64,000 nucleotides of DNA from Desulfobulbus oligotrophicus. Its GTDB lineage: Bacteria > Desulfobacterota > Desulfobulbia > Desulfobulbales > Desulfobulbaceae. Position 1 is the stretch's first letter; the number at the start of each line of letters is the position of its first letter. The stretch covers positions 2,399,501-2,463,500 of the forward strand of contig NZ_CP054140.1 of the NCBI RefSeq assembly GCF_016446285.1. Direction: 5' to 3'. Under the pieces are notes generated by a model that saw only the letters and a list, made by a program, of their open reading frames with translations, made no database searches and was not told where the DNA came from. Shown here in pieces: positions 35,481 through 44,996 of the stretch. A program made the translations under genes and the position numbers.

Positions 35481-36380
35481 TTACAACAGGCCAACAGCCT
35501 GCTTGGCAGCCTGTACGGTATTTTTCATGAGCATGGTAATGGTCATAGGTCCAACCCCGCCCGGTACCGGAGTTATAGATCCGGCCTTATTGACCACATC
35601 AGCAAAATCAACATCGCCGGCCAGGATGGCCTTGCCGCCGGCGGTTTGGCCGATTCGGTTGACGCCCACATCAATGACAACCGCGCCCTCTTTAATATGT
35701 TCGGCCTTGATCATGTTGGCAACTCCGGCGGCAACAATGAGGATATCGGCTCTCCTGGTATGAAAAGCCATATCGCGGGTCCGGGTGTGGCAGACCGTAA
35801 CAGTGGCGTTACCGCCCGGTCGTTTCTGCAGCATCAGGTTTGCGATCGGCTTGCCCACAATGTTTGATCGCCCCACGATCACGACTTCGGCACCGGATGT
35901 ACTGATATTCGTCCGTTCCAGCAACTCAAGGATACCCTGCGGCGTACAGGGAAGAAGGCAGGGTTCACCAAGCATCAGCTTGCCGACATTGACCGGATGA
36001 AAACCATCCACATCCTTTTCCGGAGAGATGGCAAAGAGGATGTTGGCCTCGTTTATATGAGACGGCAATGGCAACTGCACCAGGATACCATGGAAAACAG
36101 AATCGCGGTTACAGGTGTGCACGAGCTGCAGCAGTTCACTTTCACTGGTGTGTGCAGGCAAGGTGATCTGTTGAGAGTGGATGCCGAGAACACGTGCCGT
36201 CGCATTTTTAGCACGGACGTAGGACTGTGAGGCCGGATCATCACCAACCAGGATGGTCACCAGCCCGGGGATCAGGCTGTGCTGATCTTTAAGGCGACTG
36301 ACTTCAATGCTTATTTCGTCACGGATGGTGGCAGCAATAGCAACACCACTGATCAGGGTAGCCGGCATAATTTTATTCAC
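35481..36380 (-). CDS. folD: Methylenetetrahydrofolate dehydrogenase / cyclohydrolase
   Basis: 299 residues. The catalytic region YVRAKNATARVLGI includes the Lys-bearing helix; GILVQLPLP and the PEKDVDGFHPVNVG loop follow, then the Rossmann-type VVIVGRSNIVGKPIANLML and the C-terminal TPVPGGVGPMTITML signature. It interconverts methylene-, methenyl- and formyl-tetrahydrofolate with NADP. In acetogens and sulfate reducers it serves the C1 branch of the Wood-Ljungdahl pathway. Confidence 0.97.
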   Translation of the reverse strand: MNKIMPATLISGVAIAATIRDEISIEVSRLKDQHSLIPGLVTILVGDDPASQSYVRAKNATARVLGIHSQQITLPAHTSESELLQLVHTCNRDSVFHGILVQLPLPSHINEANILFAISPEKDVDGFHPVNVGKLMLGEPCLLPCTPQGILELLERTNISTSGAEVVIVGRSNIVGKPIANLMLQKRPGGNATVTVCHTRTRDMAFHTRRADILIVAAGVANMIKAEHIKEGAVVIDVGVNRIGQTAGGKAILAGDVDFADVVNKAGSITPVPGGVGPMTITMLMKNTVQAAKQAVGLL

Positions 36381-36640
36381 ACCACATTAAGGGAAGGGAG
36401 CTGAAGGCGATAACTGTTTTGAGAAAGTTACCCTATCACAGCATCGCATTTTTGCAAGTTGAGACTACGACAAACCACTGGAATTTCCGATCTCTATCTG
36501 CGGATGCTGCCGATGTTTGTTGCGCTAACTGGAAAGTTGTCGCATCAGATGGACAAAACTGTCTGTCGTTGTTGCGAATCCTGATCGTTTATCGCTGTTT
36601 TGCACCTGTTTAGCAGGAATCAGTCAACTCGTGTTGTTTT

Positions 36641-38554
36641 TTATTCACCCTTCATTTTACGCCACAAAGTGTGTTCACTGATGCCCAGCTGTTGTGCGGT
36701 GAGACTTTTATTCTGATTATTCTTTAAAAGAGTCTGGCGGATGATTTTACGTTCATGGCGTTCAACTTGCTGCTTTAACGATACATTTACAAGGAGTGAA
36801 CTTTCTGCCCCCATTGTATTGGGGGTGGCGGTCAACTGTGCAGAAGAATCAATAAGTTCCTGCAGCAGTTCTGCCAGAAGGTTGCTGTTGGGCTCTTCAT
36901 CCTGTTTGAGAAGCACATACCGATGCAGCAGGGCAGCAAGCTCTCTGACATTTCCCGGCCATGCATATGTGCTCAGCAGTGAATATTCTGCAGGGGATAG
37001 AAGGTGTGAAGAAAAGCCCAGACGATGAAGCAGTACACCGCAGATCTCCGGTATATCTTCTACGCGGTCACGCAGAGGAGGGATCTGCACATTCAAGGTT
37101 GTCAGACGATAGTACAGATCGGCTCTGAATCTGCCGGCCTGTACTTCCCGAGCAAGATTTTTCCAGGAAGAGCTTACAACACGGACAGAAATAGGGATTA
37201 CTCTGACCCCGCCAACCTGAAATATTTCCTGAGATTCTAAAACACGCAGCAGTCGTACTTGCAGCAAGGCAGAGATATCTGCTATTTCATCAAGAAAGAT
37301 GGTTCCCTTATTGGCAAGGAGAAATAATCCTTCCTTTCCTCCCTTTCGTGCACCTGTAAAAGCCCCCTCTTCATACCCGAAAAGCTCACTTTCCAGGAGG
37401 CTGTCAGGGAGGGCGGCACAGTTGACGGCAACAAAAGGCTCATGAGCCCGAGATCCTGCATTATGCAGGGCATGGGCTAAAAGTTCTTTCCCGGTTCCGG
37501 TTTCCCCCTGAATGAAGATGTTGGCATCTGTTTGTGCAAAACGTTGTGAACGCTTGCGCAATGCACGCATGTTTGCACTCTGGCCAATCAGATCAGTAAA
37601 AGTATATTTAGCAGTAAATCCACGATTCTTAACATGCTTACGTAACTTACTGTCAATGGTGCGCAGATATGTTGCTGGTCGGAATGCTGCGATGGCCCCG
37701 TCAATATCACTGTTTATGCGAATAGGGCGAATATTGGTCACAAAACTGCGGTTATCAAACGAACATATATTATCTGGAATATATTCTCCGTTTCTGAGCA
37801 CCTGATCTATCTGTATTACATTCAGAAAATCAGTAAATATTGAGCCCTCATTCTTTTGATCTGTATTCAGGAAATCAGCGGCTTTAGTGTTGCTAAACAG
37901 GATCGTTCCTGCTTCATCAACACCAACTATTCCCTCATGCAAAGAATCCAGGGCTCCTTCAAGCCAGGCGGCATGTTTTTGACTGCTATGTTGAGATTCG
38001 GCTATATTGACCGCCTCTTCCAGGGCACGCTGGATTACTTTTGAGCTCGGAATAATGGTAGATCCTCTGCATCCCATCTCCCGGGCTGTTTCCATGCAGA
38101 TTCCACCTCCAATCACATAGTCAACACCACTGTCTATTGCCTGTGAAATGCCGTCTGTTAATTCCTGTGTGGAGTGAAAAACAATGGGTTTTATACGGAT
38201 GTTAAGCAGATCTGCAAAAAGATTCAGCCCTTCGGTTATCTCTCCATACGAGGTAATAGCAACATACTTAGCCGCATGGCGAATTCTGAACAGGGTGCGC
38301 AGAATATCAAAATGCGTACGACTGATGGTTACAACAGGCTGTTTGAGTTGCTGGCGTAACAGTTTTCCTGTCCCGCCACCACCAAGGATAACATTTATCC
38401 CTGCATCTATAAGCTCTTGAGCAACAGGTAAGGCGTCTTCCATGGTCGCAAGGCGAACAACCATTGATATACCCTGAGAAGTCGCATGCCTGTAGACAAC
38501 CTTACTGATGGTTTCAGAATTTGAAACAAAGGCAAATTTATAGCTTTTCCCCAA
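36641..38554 (-). CDS. PrpR-type sigma-54-dependent activator
   Basis: 637 residues in four parts: a PrpR_N sensor (1-200, with GGGGTGKLLRQQLKQPVVTI), a PAS-like region (205-310), an AAA+ sigma-54 interaction domain (about 330-560, Walker A GETGTGKE, GAFTGA loop, Walker B-like GTIFLDEI) and a Fis-type helix-turn-helix at the end (SLTAQQLGISEHTLWRKMKG). PrpR_N domains bind small organic acids. It follows the torD-like gene by 66 bp and most likely activates the -24/-12 promoter at 46987-47001 that precedes this cluster. Ligand unknown. Confidence 0.85.
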   Translation of the reverse strand: MGKSYKFAFVSNSETISKVVYRHATSQGISMVVRLATMEDALPVAQELIDAGINVILGGGGTGKLLRQQLKQPVVTISRTHFDILRTLFRIRHAAKYVAITSYGEITEGLNLFADLLNIRIKPIVFHSTQELTDGISQAIDSGVDYVIGGGICMETAREMGCRGSTIIPSSKVIQRALEEAVNIAESQHSSQKHAAWLEGALDSLHEGIVGVDEAGTILFSNTKAADFLNTDQKNEGSIFTDFLNVIQIDQVLRNGEYIPDNICSFDNRSFVTNIRPIRINSDIDGAIAAFRPATYLRTIDSKLRKHVKNRGFTAKYTFTDLIGQSANMRALRKRSQRFAQTDANIFIQGETGTGKELLAHALHNAGSRAHEPFVAVNCAALPDSLLESELFGYEEGAFTGARKGGKEGLFLLANKGTIFLDEIADISALLQVRLLRVLESQEIFQVGGVRVIPISVRVVSSSWKNLAREVQAGRFRADLYYRLTTLNVQIPPLRDRVEDIPEICGVLLHRLGFSSHLLSPAEYSLLSTYAWPGNVRELAALLHRYVLLKQDEEPNSNLLAELLQELIDSSAQLTATPNTMGAESSLLVNVSLKQQVERHERKIIRQTLLKNNQNKSLTAQQLGISEHTLWRKMKGE

Positions 38555-38620
38555 AACACCTCCCCATTGGTATACATATTTGGGTTGTTATGGCTCGGGT
38601 AAATTTTCTTTTACAGCCTG

Positions 38621-39280
38621 TTAATAGTAGAGTTTTTTCTCAATTCTTTCCGCTTGAAATATTTCGGAAAGATGGACAAACAGGTTTTTGGTCAACTTGC
38701 CCAGAGCCTGGTAAAAAGATGATCGGGCCAGCTCTTCCTGCAACTCTAAACAACGATAGACCCATGTGTTTATATGCATTCCCAAAAAATCCCGAAGGAC
38801 CTGAGCAGTGCCTTCATTTGTAACTGTATCGTTACAAAATCGTTCCAGAAATACCGCCAGGGCAGAAAGAACCAGCCCCAGATGATCCAGAGGTTCTCTC
38901 GCATGCAGGGTGCAGACAAGGTCTGCCTGAGCCAAGAAAGATTCGAGTGCCAGACATGATGGCCCCAGGAGTAAATTCTCTTTATCCAGGTAGACGCTTC
39001 CCCAGAGAGGAACCTGAGGCATGCCCAGCCCGATAAACAAATTCAGATGTTCCTCCTGCAGGGTTCCTTGCAGTGCAGACAGGCTCGCTTCCTGTTCAAG
39101 TTCTGCATGCAAATGCATCAAGACATCCACGCTGTGTTGATCATGTGCAAAGGGCCATTGACTGGCCAGATTCTGTTGAGCTAATTCCTGTACAAGCTCC
39201 AGGCCGGGTGGATTGATATAGAGACTGGAAAAAAGACGGGCAAAAAATGCTGCGCCATGGGCTTGTTCTACTGTCAACAT
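38621..39280 (-). CDS. TorD/DmsD-type molybdoenzyme chaperone
   Basis: 219 residues, all helical. The segments PLWGSVYLDKENLLLGP and EPLDHLGLVLSALAVFLERF fit the TorD/DmsD family, which binds the twin-arginine leader of molybdoenzymes until cofactor loading is finished. It follows dmsA after a terminator-like hairpin and is most likely its dedicated chaperone. Its presence supports the view that the DmsA gene product normally carries a Tat leader. Confidence 0.8.
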   Translation of the reverse strand: MLTVEQAHGAAFFARLFSSLYINPPGLELVQELAQQNLASQWPFAHDQHSVDVLMHLHAELEQEASLSALQGTLQEEHLNLFIGLGMPQVPLWGSVYLDKENLLLGPSCLALESFLAQADLVCTLHAREPLDHLGLVLSALAVFLERFCNDTVTNEGTAQVLRDFLGMHINTWVYRCLELQEELARSSFYQALGKLTKNLFVHLSEIFQAERIEKKLYY

Positions 39281-39347
39281 GGACGGTCCTTGTTCACCCC
39301 TTCGGAGGGGCGGTGTGCAGGGGCCTTAATTGATTGATCTGACCTTG

Positions 39348-39385
39348 AAAAAAAGTGACCGGATGACCGAATAATGGGCATCCGG
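39348..39385 (-). terminator. Intrinsic terminator after dmsA
   Basis: Minus strand: CCGGATG (39379-39385) pairs with CATCCGG (39359-39365) and is followed, after four bases, by seven T residues (39348-39354). It should reduce transcription into the chaperone and regulator genes, possibly giving polarity within the cluster. Confidence 0.7.
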
Positions 39386-39403
39386 TGGCACTGATATTGT
39401 ATC

Positions 39404-41813
39404 TTAAACAGCTTTGACATCCACTAAACAGGTGTTCACGGCATTGGCTTTGACCACATGGGAGCGTCCGCCAAGTTTTGTCAAGGTATTGGCGCAGTGC
39501 CCTGTATCCACCCCTCGGGTGTCAGGGGAATACTGTGTACCTTCTGCTTTAGCGACAACTCCAGGCATGATTCGCGGGGTAATACGAACCGGCACATGAA
39601 TTTTTCCCCGATCATTAAAAACCTCCACCAGTTGATGCTGCCGGATGTTTCTGGCCTGGGCATCAATGGGGTTGATATGCAGGCAATCTTCCACTGCTTC
39701 CTGTAACCAGGGTATATTGCCAAAGGTGGAATGTGCCCTGGAACGCGGTTTGTAACTGATAAATTGTAAGGGATATTGGGATTTACCAGTTTCGCTGTAC
39801 CCTTCCCATGTTTCACAGTATTGCGGGAGAGGGGTAAGTTTTTCCCCTTCAGGCATTATCCAGGTTTGTGCCCTTTGAGCCAGTTCCAAAGAGTATATTT
39901 CAATTTTCCCTGAAGGTGTTTTCAAAGGGTTTGCGCCAGGATCCTGCCGGAATTTTTTCATGCCGAATCGTTCTTCATCAGGGTCATAGGGCAAGCGTAT
40001 GGCTTTTTTGGCTTTCAGTTCTTCGATGGGCGGAAGATTAGGGCTTTTTTCCCTGGTTTGCACATACAGATGATCTTGCCATTGATCCCAGGTACGACCT
40101 TCTGTAAACTGCTTTTCAACGCCAAAACGTCGGGCCAATTCTGTGAACACATCATAAGGGTGAGGACAGCCAAAAAGCCTTTCTACCACGGGTTCAGCAT
40201 AAACAGCATAGGTACCATAGACATTATAGCGGGAATTTTCGGGCCAGGTGATACTAGGCAACAGAATATCTGCATACCTGGCACTGGCGGTCATGTGGTT
40301 TTCCATGATGAAGATGAATTCCAACTTGCTCTCATCACGTAAAAGTTCAGCCAACTGGTTGGTACCTCCATGCTGATTGAGGAGCCAGTTACCCTGGTAC
40401 TGGACCACACATTTAATATCGGTTTTCAGACCATCCGCTCCGCGAATACAATCTTTTTTCGCAGTCATATTTTTGCCGTCAAGAACAGCCTGGGGCCAGA
40501 GAAAACAAGGAACTTTGGCTTTTACTTTGTTGTCACCAAAAGGCATCATTACCATGTTGCTTTCCGGTGCAGAAAAGGCGTTGGCACCATTACAGGTTCC
40601 ACGCATACCCAATTTACCCACCAAAATAGGCAGCATGCACACGGCACGGCTGTTTTGTTCTCCAGCAGCCTGTCGTTGCAAGCCCCAGCCCTGGGCAATA
40701 AAAGGAGCCCGGGCATTCGCAATGTCACGGGCCAGCTGGACTATAGTCTGCACAGGCACACCACAGATCGGCGCGGCCCATTCGGGGGTTTTGGGCGTTT
40801 CACCGGGTGCAGTACCCAGAATATAAGCTTTATATCCCAGATGGGCCGGTAAAGGGGGAATGCCTTTTTCCGGATCACCCTCTTCAGCATCATAACCATA
40901 GCAGTGTGTGCGTAAAAACCCCTCATCCACACGATTTTCAGTGATCAAAACATAGGCAACGGCTTCCACCAAAGCAGCATCAGTGCCGGGTCGAATGGGA
41001 ATCCACTGGTCTTCACGACCACAGGCGGTTTCAGTGTAACGGGGATCTATGATAATGGTCCGTGCCTTGCTTTTGTTTTTGCCCACCTGATACAGATAGG
41101 TTCCGCCCCCGCCACTCATGCGCGTTACAGCCGGGTTATCTCCAAAAAGCACAATAAGGTCGCTAAAGGCCATTTCCATGGGGGAAGAATCATTAAAATG
41201 TCCACCATACGTGAGCTTGACGGCTTCATTAATTTGAGCGTTACTGTAGTTGCCATGCGCCTCAACATGCCCCCCTATGGAATTGAGAAAACGCTCCACA
41301 AAATGATAGGGGCCGGGAATGCTATTGTAGCCGATCCGACAAAAGATTGAGTCATTTCCATATGTAGCAATGATATTCTTTAGTCGCAAATGCACTTCTT
41401 CATATGCTTCTTCCCAGGTGATACGCTCGAATTTACCTTCACCTCGTTTACCGACACGACGCAGGGGATATTTGATACGGTCAGGGGCATAGGTCCGCTT
41501 ATGCAGAGAGCGTCCGCGAAGACAGGCCCTGGTCTGATGCATACCAAAGGTGTCATCACCCATGTCATCTGTTTCCACGCGCTTAATTCTATCTCCTTCC
41601 ACGACCATTTTTAACAGACAACTACAATGGCAATGTGCCCAACAGTTGGACCATACTGTTTTTTCACCTGCAGGAATATTACCGGCAATGGATGGCAGAC
41701 CGTACAGGTCTACAAAAGCTCCTGTACCCAGGAGAAGACCCAATTTCATAAATTCGCGTCTACCTATAGAAGGTGCATATAGGTTGGACTTGACTATTTT
41801 TTTTACTCTTCAT
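39404..41813 (-). CDS. dmsA: DmsA-family molybdopterin oxidoreductase, leader out of frame
   Basis: 781 residues from the internal ATG at 41749; 802 if the leader is joined. It has the [4Fe-4S] cysteines CWAHC..C (near residue 36) and RACLRGRS, then YPLRRVGKRGEGKFERITW and the SGGGGTYLYQ segment closest to E. coli DmsA. The upstream frame encodes a Tat motif GRREFMKLGLLLG but no usable start; the good start at 41811-41813 (GGACGAGG upstream) is one base out of frame across the A8 tract (minus strand) at 41797-41804. With seven A residues the frame closes perfectly. It likely reduces an S- or N-oxide with DmsB and DmsC; the substrate is unproven. Confidence 0.85.
41797..41804 (-). other. Homopolymer A8 at which the dmsA leader changes frame
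   Basis: An eight-base A tract (T8 on the + strand) between codons 4 and 6 of the leader. It is a candidate for phase variation, transcriptional slippage or a base-count error; each has the same visible signature. Confidence 0.6.
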
Positions 41814-41828
41814 AATCGACCTCGTCCT

Positions 41829-42674
41829 TTAGTACGCAAAAATCTGTAACATCCCGGAAATTTTCTGCATATTGTAAAAAGATATCCTGCCTGATAACTC
41901 ACTCCCAAACACACACAAGAAAATGAATGTATACATCAACCATGACGAGTAAATATCTTTTTCCAATGCTATTATTAACAATGAAATGCTTACAGCCAAT
42001 AAAACAAGTCGTATGATAATCAAGATCCATTCATGGGTGTTAACATCAAATTGTACAACAAGATTCCCAGCCCATTTATTATACAAAACAATAGTAACCA
42101 TAAGCAGGAAGAGGATACCTATGGCAACAATGATCCATATCTTCATTGATTCTAAAAAATCTTCTTCCTGTTTCCGACTGTGGATAAATAAGAAACCTGC
42201 TACTCCCAGAGCCAGAGCCGACATGAAAAACTGTATGGTTGTCCAGGCAGAATCCCATGCAGGAACAGTCGGCAAGGTATAGACTCTTGAGATGGCATAA
42301 CAGAGGACCAAACCAGCAAAAACAGTTGTTCCAAGAAGAACATTGTATTTTTGAATCTGCGTTTTCTTCCAGGTTAAGACGTTGTAGATCAGCAGCAGAG
42401 CTCCAAAAACAGCCACACTGACCACTTCCAGGCTTAAAGGTGACCCGGTTTTAATTCCCTGCAAGACATTAAAAACGTTGCTGGGTTTGCCCAGGTGCAA
42501 AAAAGAGGCCAGTGAACCTGATAGAAATAAGACCCACAAAATTATCTGTAGTGTCATACTGTTGGCCCATGGTGCTTTGTCTGCTGATCGAAACTGTTTA
42601 ATACCTGAAAAAAACAATATTCCAGTGGTTGCCTGAACGAGCACAGTAAAAAAAACAAGGGGTATTTGATGCAT
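41829..42674 (-). CDS. dmsC: DmsC-type membrane anchor subunit
   Basis: 281 residues with eight predicted transmembrane helices and the DmsC opening PLVFFTVLVQATTGILFF. It should bind menaquinol and pass electrons through DmsB to DmsA. It starts 2 bp after the dmsB stop, and its own stop lies 15 bp before the dmsA leader ATG, which is strong support for that start. Confidence 0.85.
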   Translation of the reverse strand: MHQIPLVFFTVLVQATTGILFFSGIKQFRSADKAPWANSMTLQIILWVLFLSGSLASFLHLGKPSNVFNVLQGIKTGSPLSLEVVSVAVFGALLLIYNVLTWKKTQIQKYNVLLGTTVFAGLVLCYAISRVYTLPTVPAWDSAWTTIQFFMSALALGVAGFLFIHSRKQEEDFLESMKIWIIVAIGILFLLMVTIVLYNKWAGNLVVQFDVNTHEWILIIIRLVLLAVSISLLIIALEKDIYSSWLMYTFIFLCVFGSELSGRISFYNMQKISGMLQIFAY

Positions 42675-42676
42675 AA

Positions 42677-43303
42677 TCAGAACTCCTTTTTGTTGAGCAC
42701 AGTGCCATCTTTGCTCAAGGCCGACCGGGCATGTCTGCCGCCGGTGATGACTAAGTTGGGGCTGGTATATTTTTTTTCCGGTAAAGGGGCGATTTCATCT
42801 TGAAGCCCGTATCTCTCTCGCATTTTGGTCACAGGACCAAAATCCAGAGCCCGAAGCGGGCACGCTGTAACACACATGGCCTGCTCTCCCCTGTTTAACC
42901 TGTCTATGCAGCCGTCACATTTGGTCATTTGTCCACGCTGGGAATCAAACCGTGGAGCTCCATAGGGACAGGCCCACTCGCAGTACCGGCAGCCTATGCA
43001 TTTTTTATGATCTACCAGGACAATCCCTGTTTTTTCGTCTTTGTGCATGGCTGTAGTCGGGCAAACACGGACACAAATGGGTTCATCACAGTGGTTGCAG
43101 CTAATGGAGACATGGTAAGCAAAAACATCCTGATGCCAGGTTTTATCGCTGTTTTCCTGCCAGCTGCCACCAGCGTATTCATAGACGCGACGATAAAATT
43201 TACCTGTTTCAGATTCTTTCAAAGATCTGCACGCCACCTGGCAGGTCTTGCAGCCGGTGCATTTTTCAACATCCACGTGAAAGCCATACTGTTCCTTCAT
43301 CAT
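42677..43303 (-). CDS. dmsB: DmsB-type iron-sulfur subunit
   Basis: 208 residues with four ferredoxin-type clusters: CTGCKTCQVAC, CNHCDEPICVRVCP, CIGCRYCEWACP and CDGC...CVTACP. The start QYGFHVDVEKCTGCKTC is nearly that of E. coli DmsB. It carries electrons from the anchor to the molybdenum subunit on the outer membrane face. The first of two Met codons is taken, with GAGGGCCC upstream. Confidence 0.95.
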   Translation of the reverse strand: MMKEQYGFHVDVEKCTGCKTCQVACRSLKESETGKFYRRVYEYAGGSWQENSDKTWHQDVFAYHVSISCNHCDEPICVRVCPTTAMHKDEKTGIVLVDHKKCIGCRYCEWACPYGAPRFDSQRGQMTKCDGCIDRLNRGEQAMCVTACPLRALDFGPVTKMRERYGLQDEIAPLPEKKYTSPNLVITGGRHARSALSKDGTVLNKKEF

Positions 43304-43328
43304 GGGCCCTCATGATTATTTGAGTGTT

Positions 43329-43391
43329 AAAAAACAGAGTCACCGCATGAGGGCATTCTTTTTGAAGTTGATGCTCTTCTGTGGTGACTCT
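43329..43391 (-). terminator. Terminator-like hairpin between DASS and dmsB
   Basis: AGAGTCACC (43383-43391 read in minus direction) pairs with GGTGACTCT (43336-43344), with a 38-nt loop and six T residues right after (43329-43334). It probably lowers read-through from the DASS gene into dmsB. Confidence 0.55.
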
Positions 43392-43402
43392 TGGTGAATG
43401 TA

Positions 43403-44899
43403 TTACACTGCCGGCGGCATAGTATAAAAACTTGCATCCAGCAAAACTATAGCAACATAAAAAAAGGCAATGGTTATAATCACAGAAACCGCAGCAGCAG
43501 CTAACCCCCATATAAACATAGTCCGCAGGTTAGCGCCATAGCCCGCAACAATCCCTTGAGCACCTGTAGCTGAAGCCACAGCATAACTCCAGCTAACAGC
43601 TGATCCCGTTACCCAGATCCAGGCCACAGATCCAAAATCAAGTCCTCGCCAATTATTCATGCTTTCAATGGCCAGGGGGACCATAACTCCAGCAGCAGCA
43701 GTGTCTGTAGTCACCTGGGACAGAGCATTGCCGGTTATTGTCCAGGCAGCAATGGACATCAGGTCATTGATGTTAAGAAACGGTGTTATCCATCCTGCAA
43801 AAACAGTGGATGCGCCTGTTCCTGAAATAATTTTACTTAAAGCTACAGATGCCGGCCACATGAACAAGATGGTGACGGGAAAGAATTTTTTCAAGGCACT
43901 GGTTGAAAGAATATTCTCTTCCGGAACAGATCTGGAAGGCATAAAGAAAAGAAACATGGGAATCATACAAAATATTTTGGTTGGATTGAGCCAGCCAAAA
44001 AAGGGAGATTCCCTGGTGTAGGAGGCATATACCGGCTCAAGAAGAGCCAGACCGATAGCAACAACAAAACCTCCCAGGGAGATTTTTTCCTCATAGCTCA
44101 TGGGGCCCAGCTTGGCCAACTCCTGTTTATAATACTCCTTGGTTCCGCTGAAACGGTCCATATCCGTGTCCATGAAGTACATAAGAACGGCCACTCCAGC
44201 AATAACACAAAGCGATACGGGGATCATACGAATGGACCAGTCTGTAAAGTAGATCTGGTAGCCGATATACTTGTTGAGCAAACCGTATGTGATAACCGAT
44301 TGACCGCCACCAAGCGGGGTTGCCATACCACCAACAGATGCCCCCCAGGCAACAGCAATAAGGATGTTGGAGGCAGCCTTGGAGTTCCAGCGGTCATCAT
44401 TTGTCTTAAATCCTGAATACATCAGGGCAGCTACAGCAATGGGTGCAAACATGGCAGCCACCGTGGTGTTGCCGACCACAAAACTGATGATACCACAAAG
44501 AACAAACCACCCTGCGGTTTGCGCACGCACATTGCCACTGATACGCATAAGGAAGTTAAGGGCTAACCGTTGGGAGAAACCCCACCGCACCCAGGCTACA
44601 ATAATTGCTGTGGCTCCAAAAATAAGCGCCGCCTCCTGGTGCACGTAAGCTTCAAGTACTTTTCCCAAGGGCATGTACGCGTACAAACAGGCTACAAAAA
44701 TAGGCACCAGACAGGTTACCTTGATGTCAATGATCGCGGATATCCACCACCAGACCATCCAGAACAAAATGCCAAAACCAAAACGAGCTTCAACAGGGCC
44801 AAACAGAGGCAGGCTGACAGTCAGGGCCAGCAGGGCCGGCCCTAACAGTATGTTGAACCACTGTTTCGATGTAAATCTTGATGAGATCACTTCGCTCAC
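43403..44899 (-). CDS. DASS/SLC13-family anion transporter
   Basis: 498 residues, about 11 membrane helices, GTG start with GGAG upstream. Two family loops are visible: VGNTTVAAMFAPIAVAA in the first half and SQVTTDTAAAGVMVPLA in the second, the paired SNT-type motifs that bind substrate and sodium in divalent anion carriers. Substrates of the family include dicarboxylates and sulfate. In this cluster an organic anion or sulfonate is plausible, but not shown. Confidence 0.8.
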   Translation of the reverse strand: MSEVISSRFTSKQWFNILLGPALLALTVSLPLFGPVEARFGFGILFWMVWWWISAIIDIKVTCLVPIFVACLYAYMPLGKVLEAYVHQEAALIFGATAIIVAWVRWGFSQRLALNFLMRISGNVRAQTAGWFVLCGIISFVVGNTTVAAMFAPIAVAALMYSGFKTNDDRWNSKAASNILIAVAWGASVGGMATPLGGGQSVITYGLLNKYIGYQIYFTDWSIRMIPVSLCVIAGVAVLMYFMDTDMDRFSGTKEYYKQELAKLGPMSYEEKISLGGFVVAIGLALLEPVYASYTRESPFFGWLNPTKIFCMIPMFLFFMPSRSVPEENILSTSALKKFFPVTILFMWPASVALSKIISGTGASTVFAGWITPFLNINDLMSIAAWTITGNALSQVTTDTAAAGVMVPLAIESMNNWRGLDFGSVAWIWVTGSAVSWSYAVASATGAQGIVAGYGANLRTMFIWGLAAAAVSVIITIAFFYVAIVLLDASFYTMPPAV

Positions 44900-44942
44900 A
44901 ACGTGCTCCTTTATTCCTTTTTTAAAAATATGCAGAAGGTTT

Positions 44943-44975
44943 ATTCAGGTTTGAAATTACATTTCAAACCTGAAT
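44943..44975. promoter_or_regulatory. Perfect 15-bp inverted repeat between sulfotransferase and DASS genes
   Basis: ATTCAGGTTTGAAAT (44943-44957) and its exact complement (44961-44975) flank a 3-nt loop. There is no T-tract beside it. It may be an operator, an attenuator or an RNA-processing hairpin. Confidence 0.55.
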
Positions 44976-44996
44976 GGCAAGAAGCAGACACGAAGA

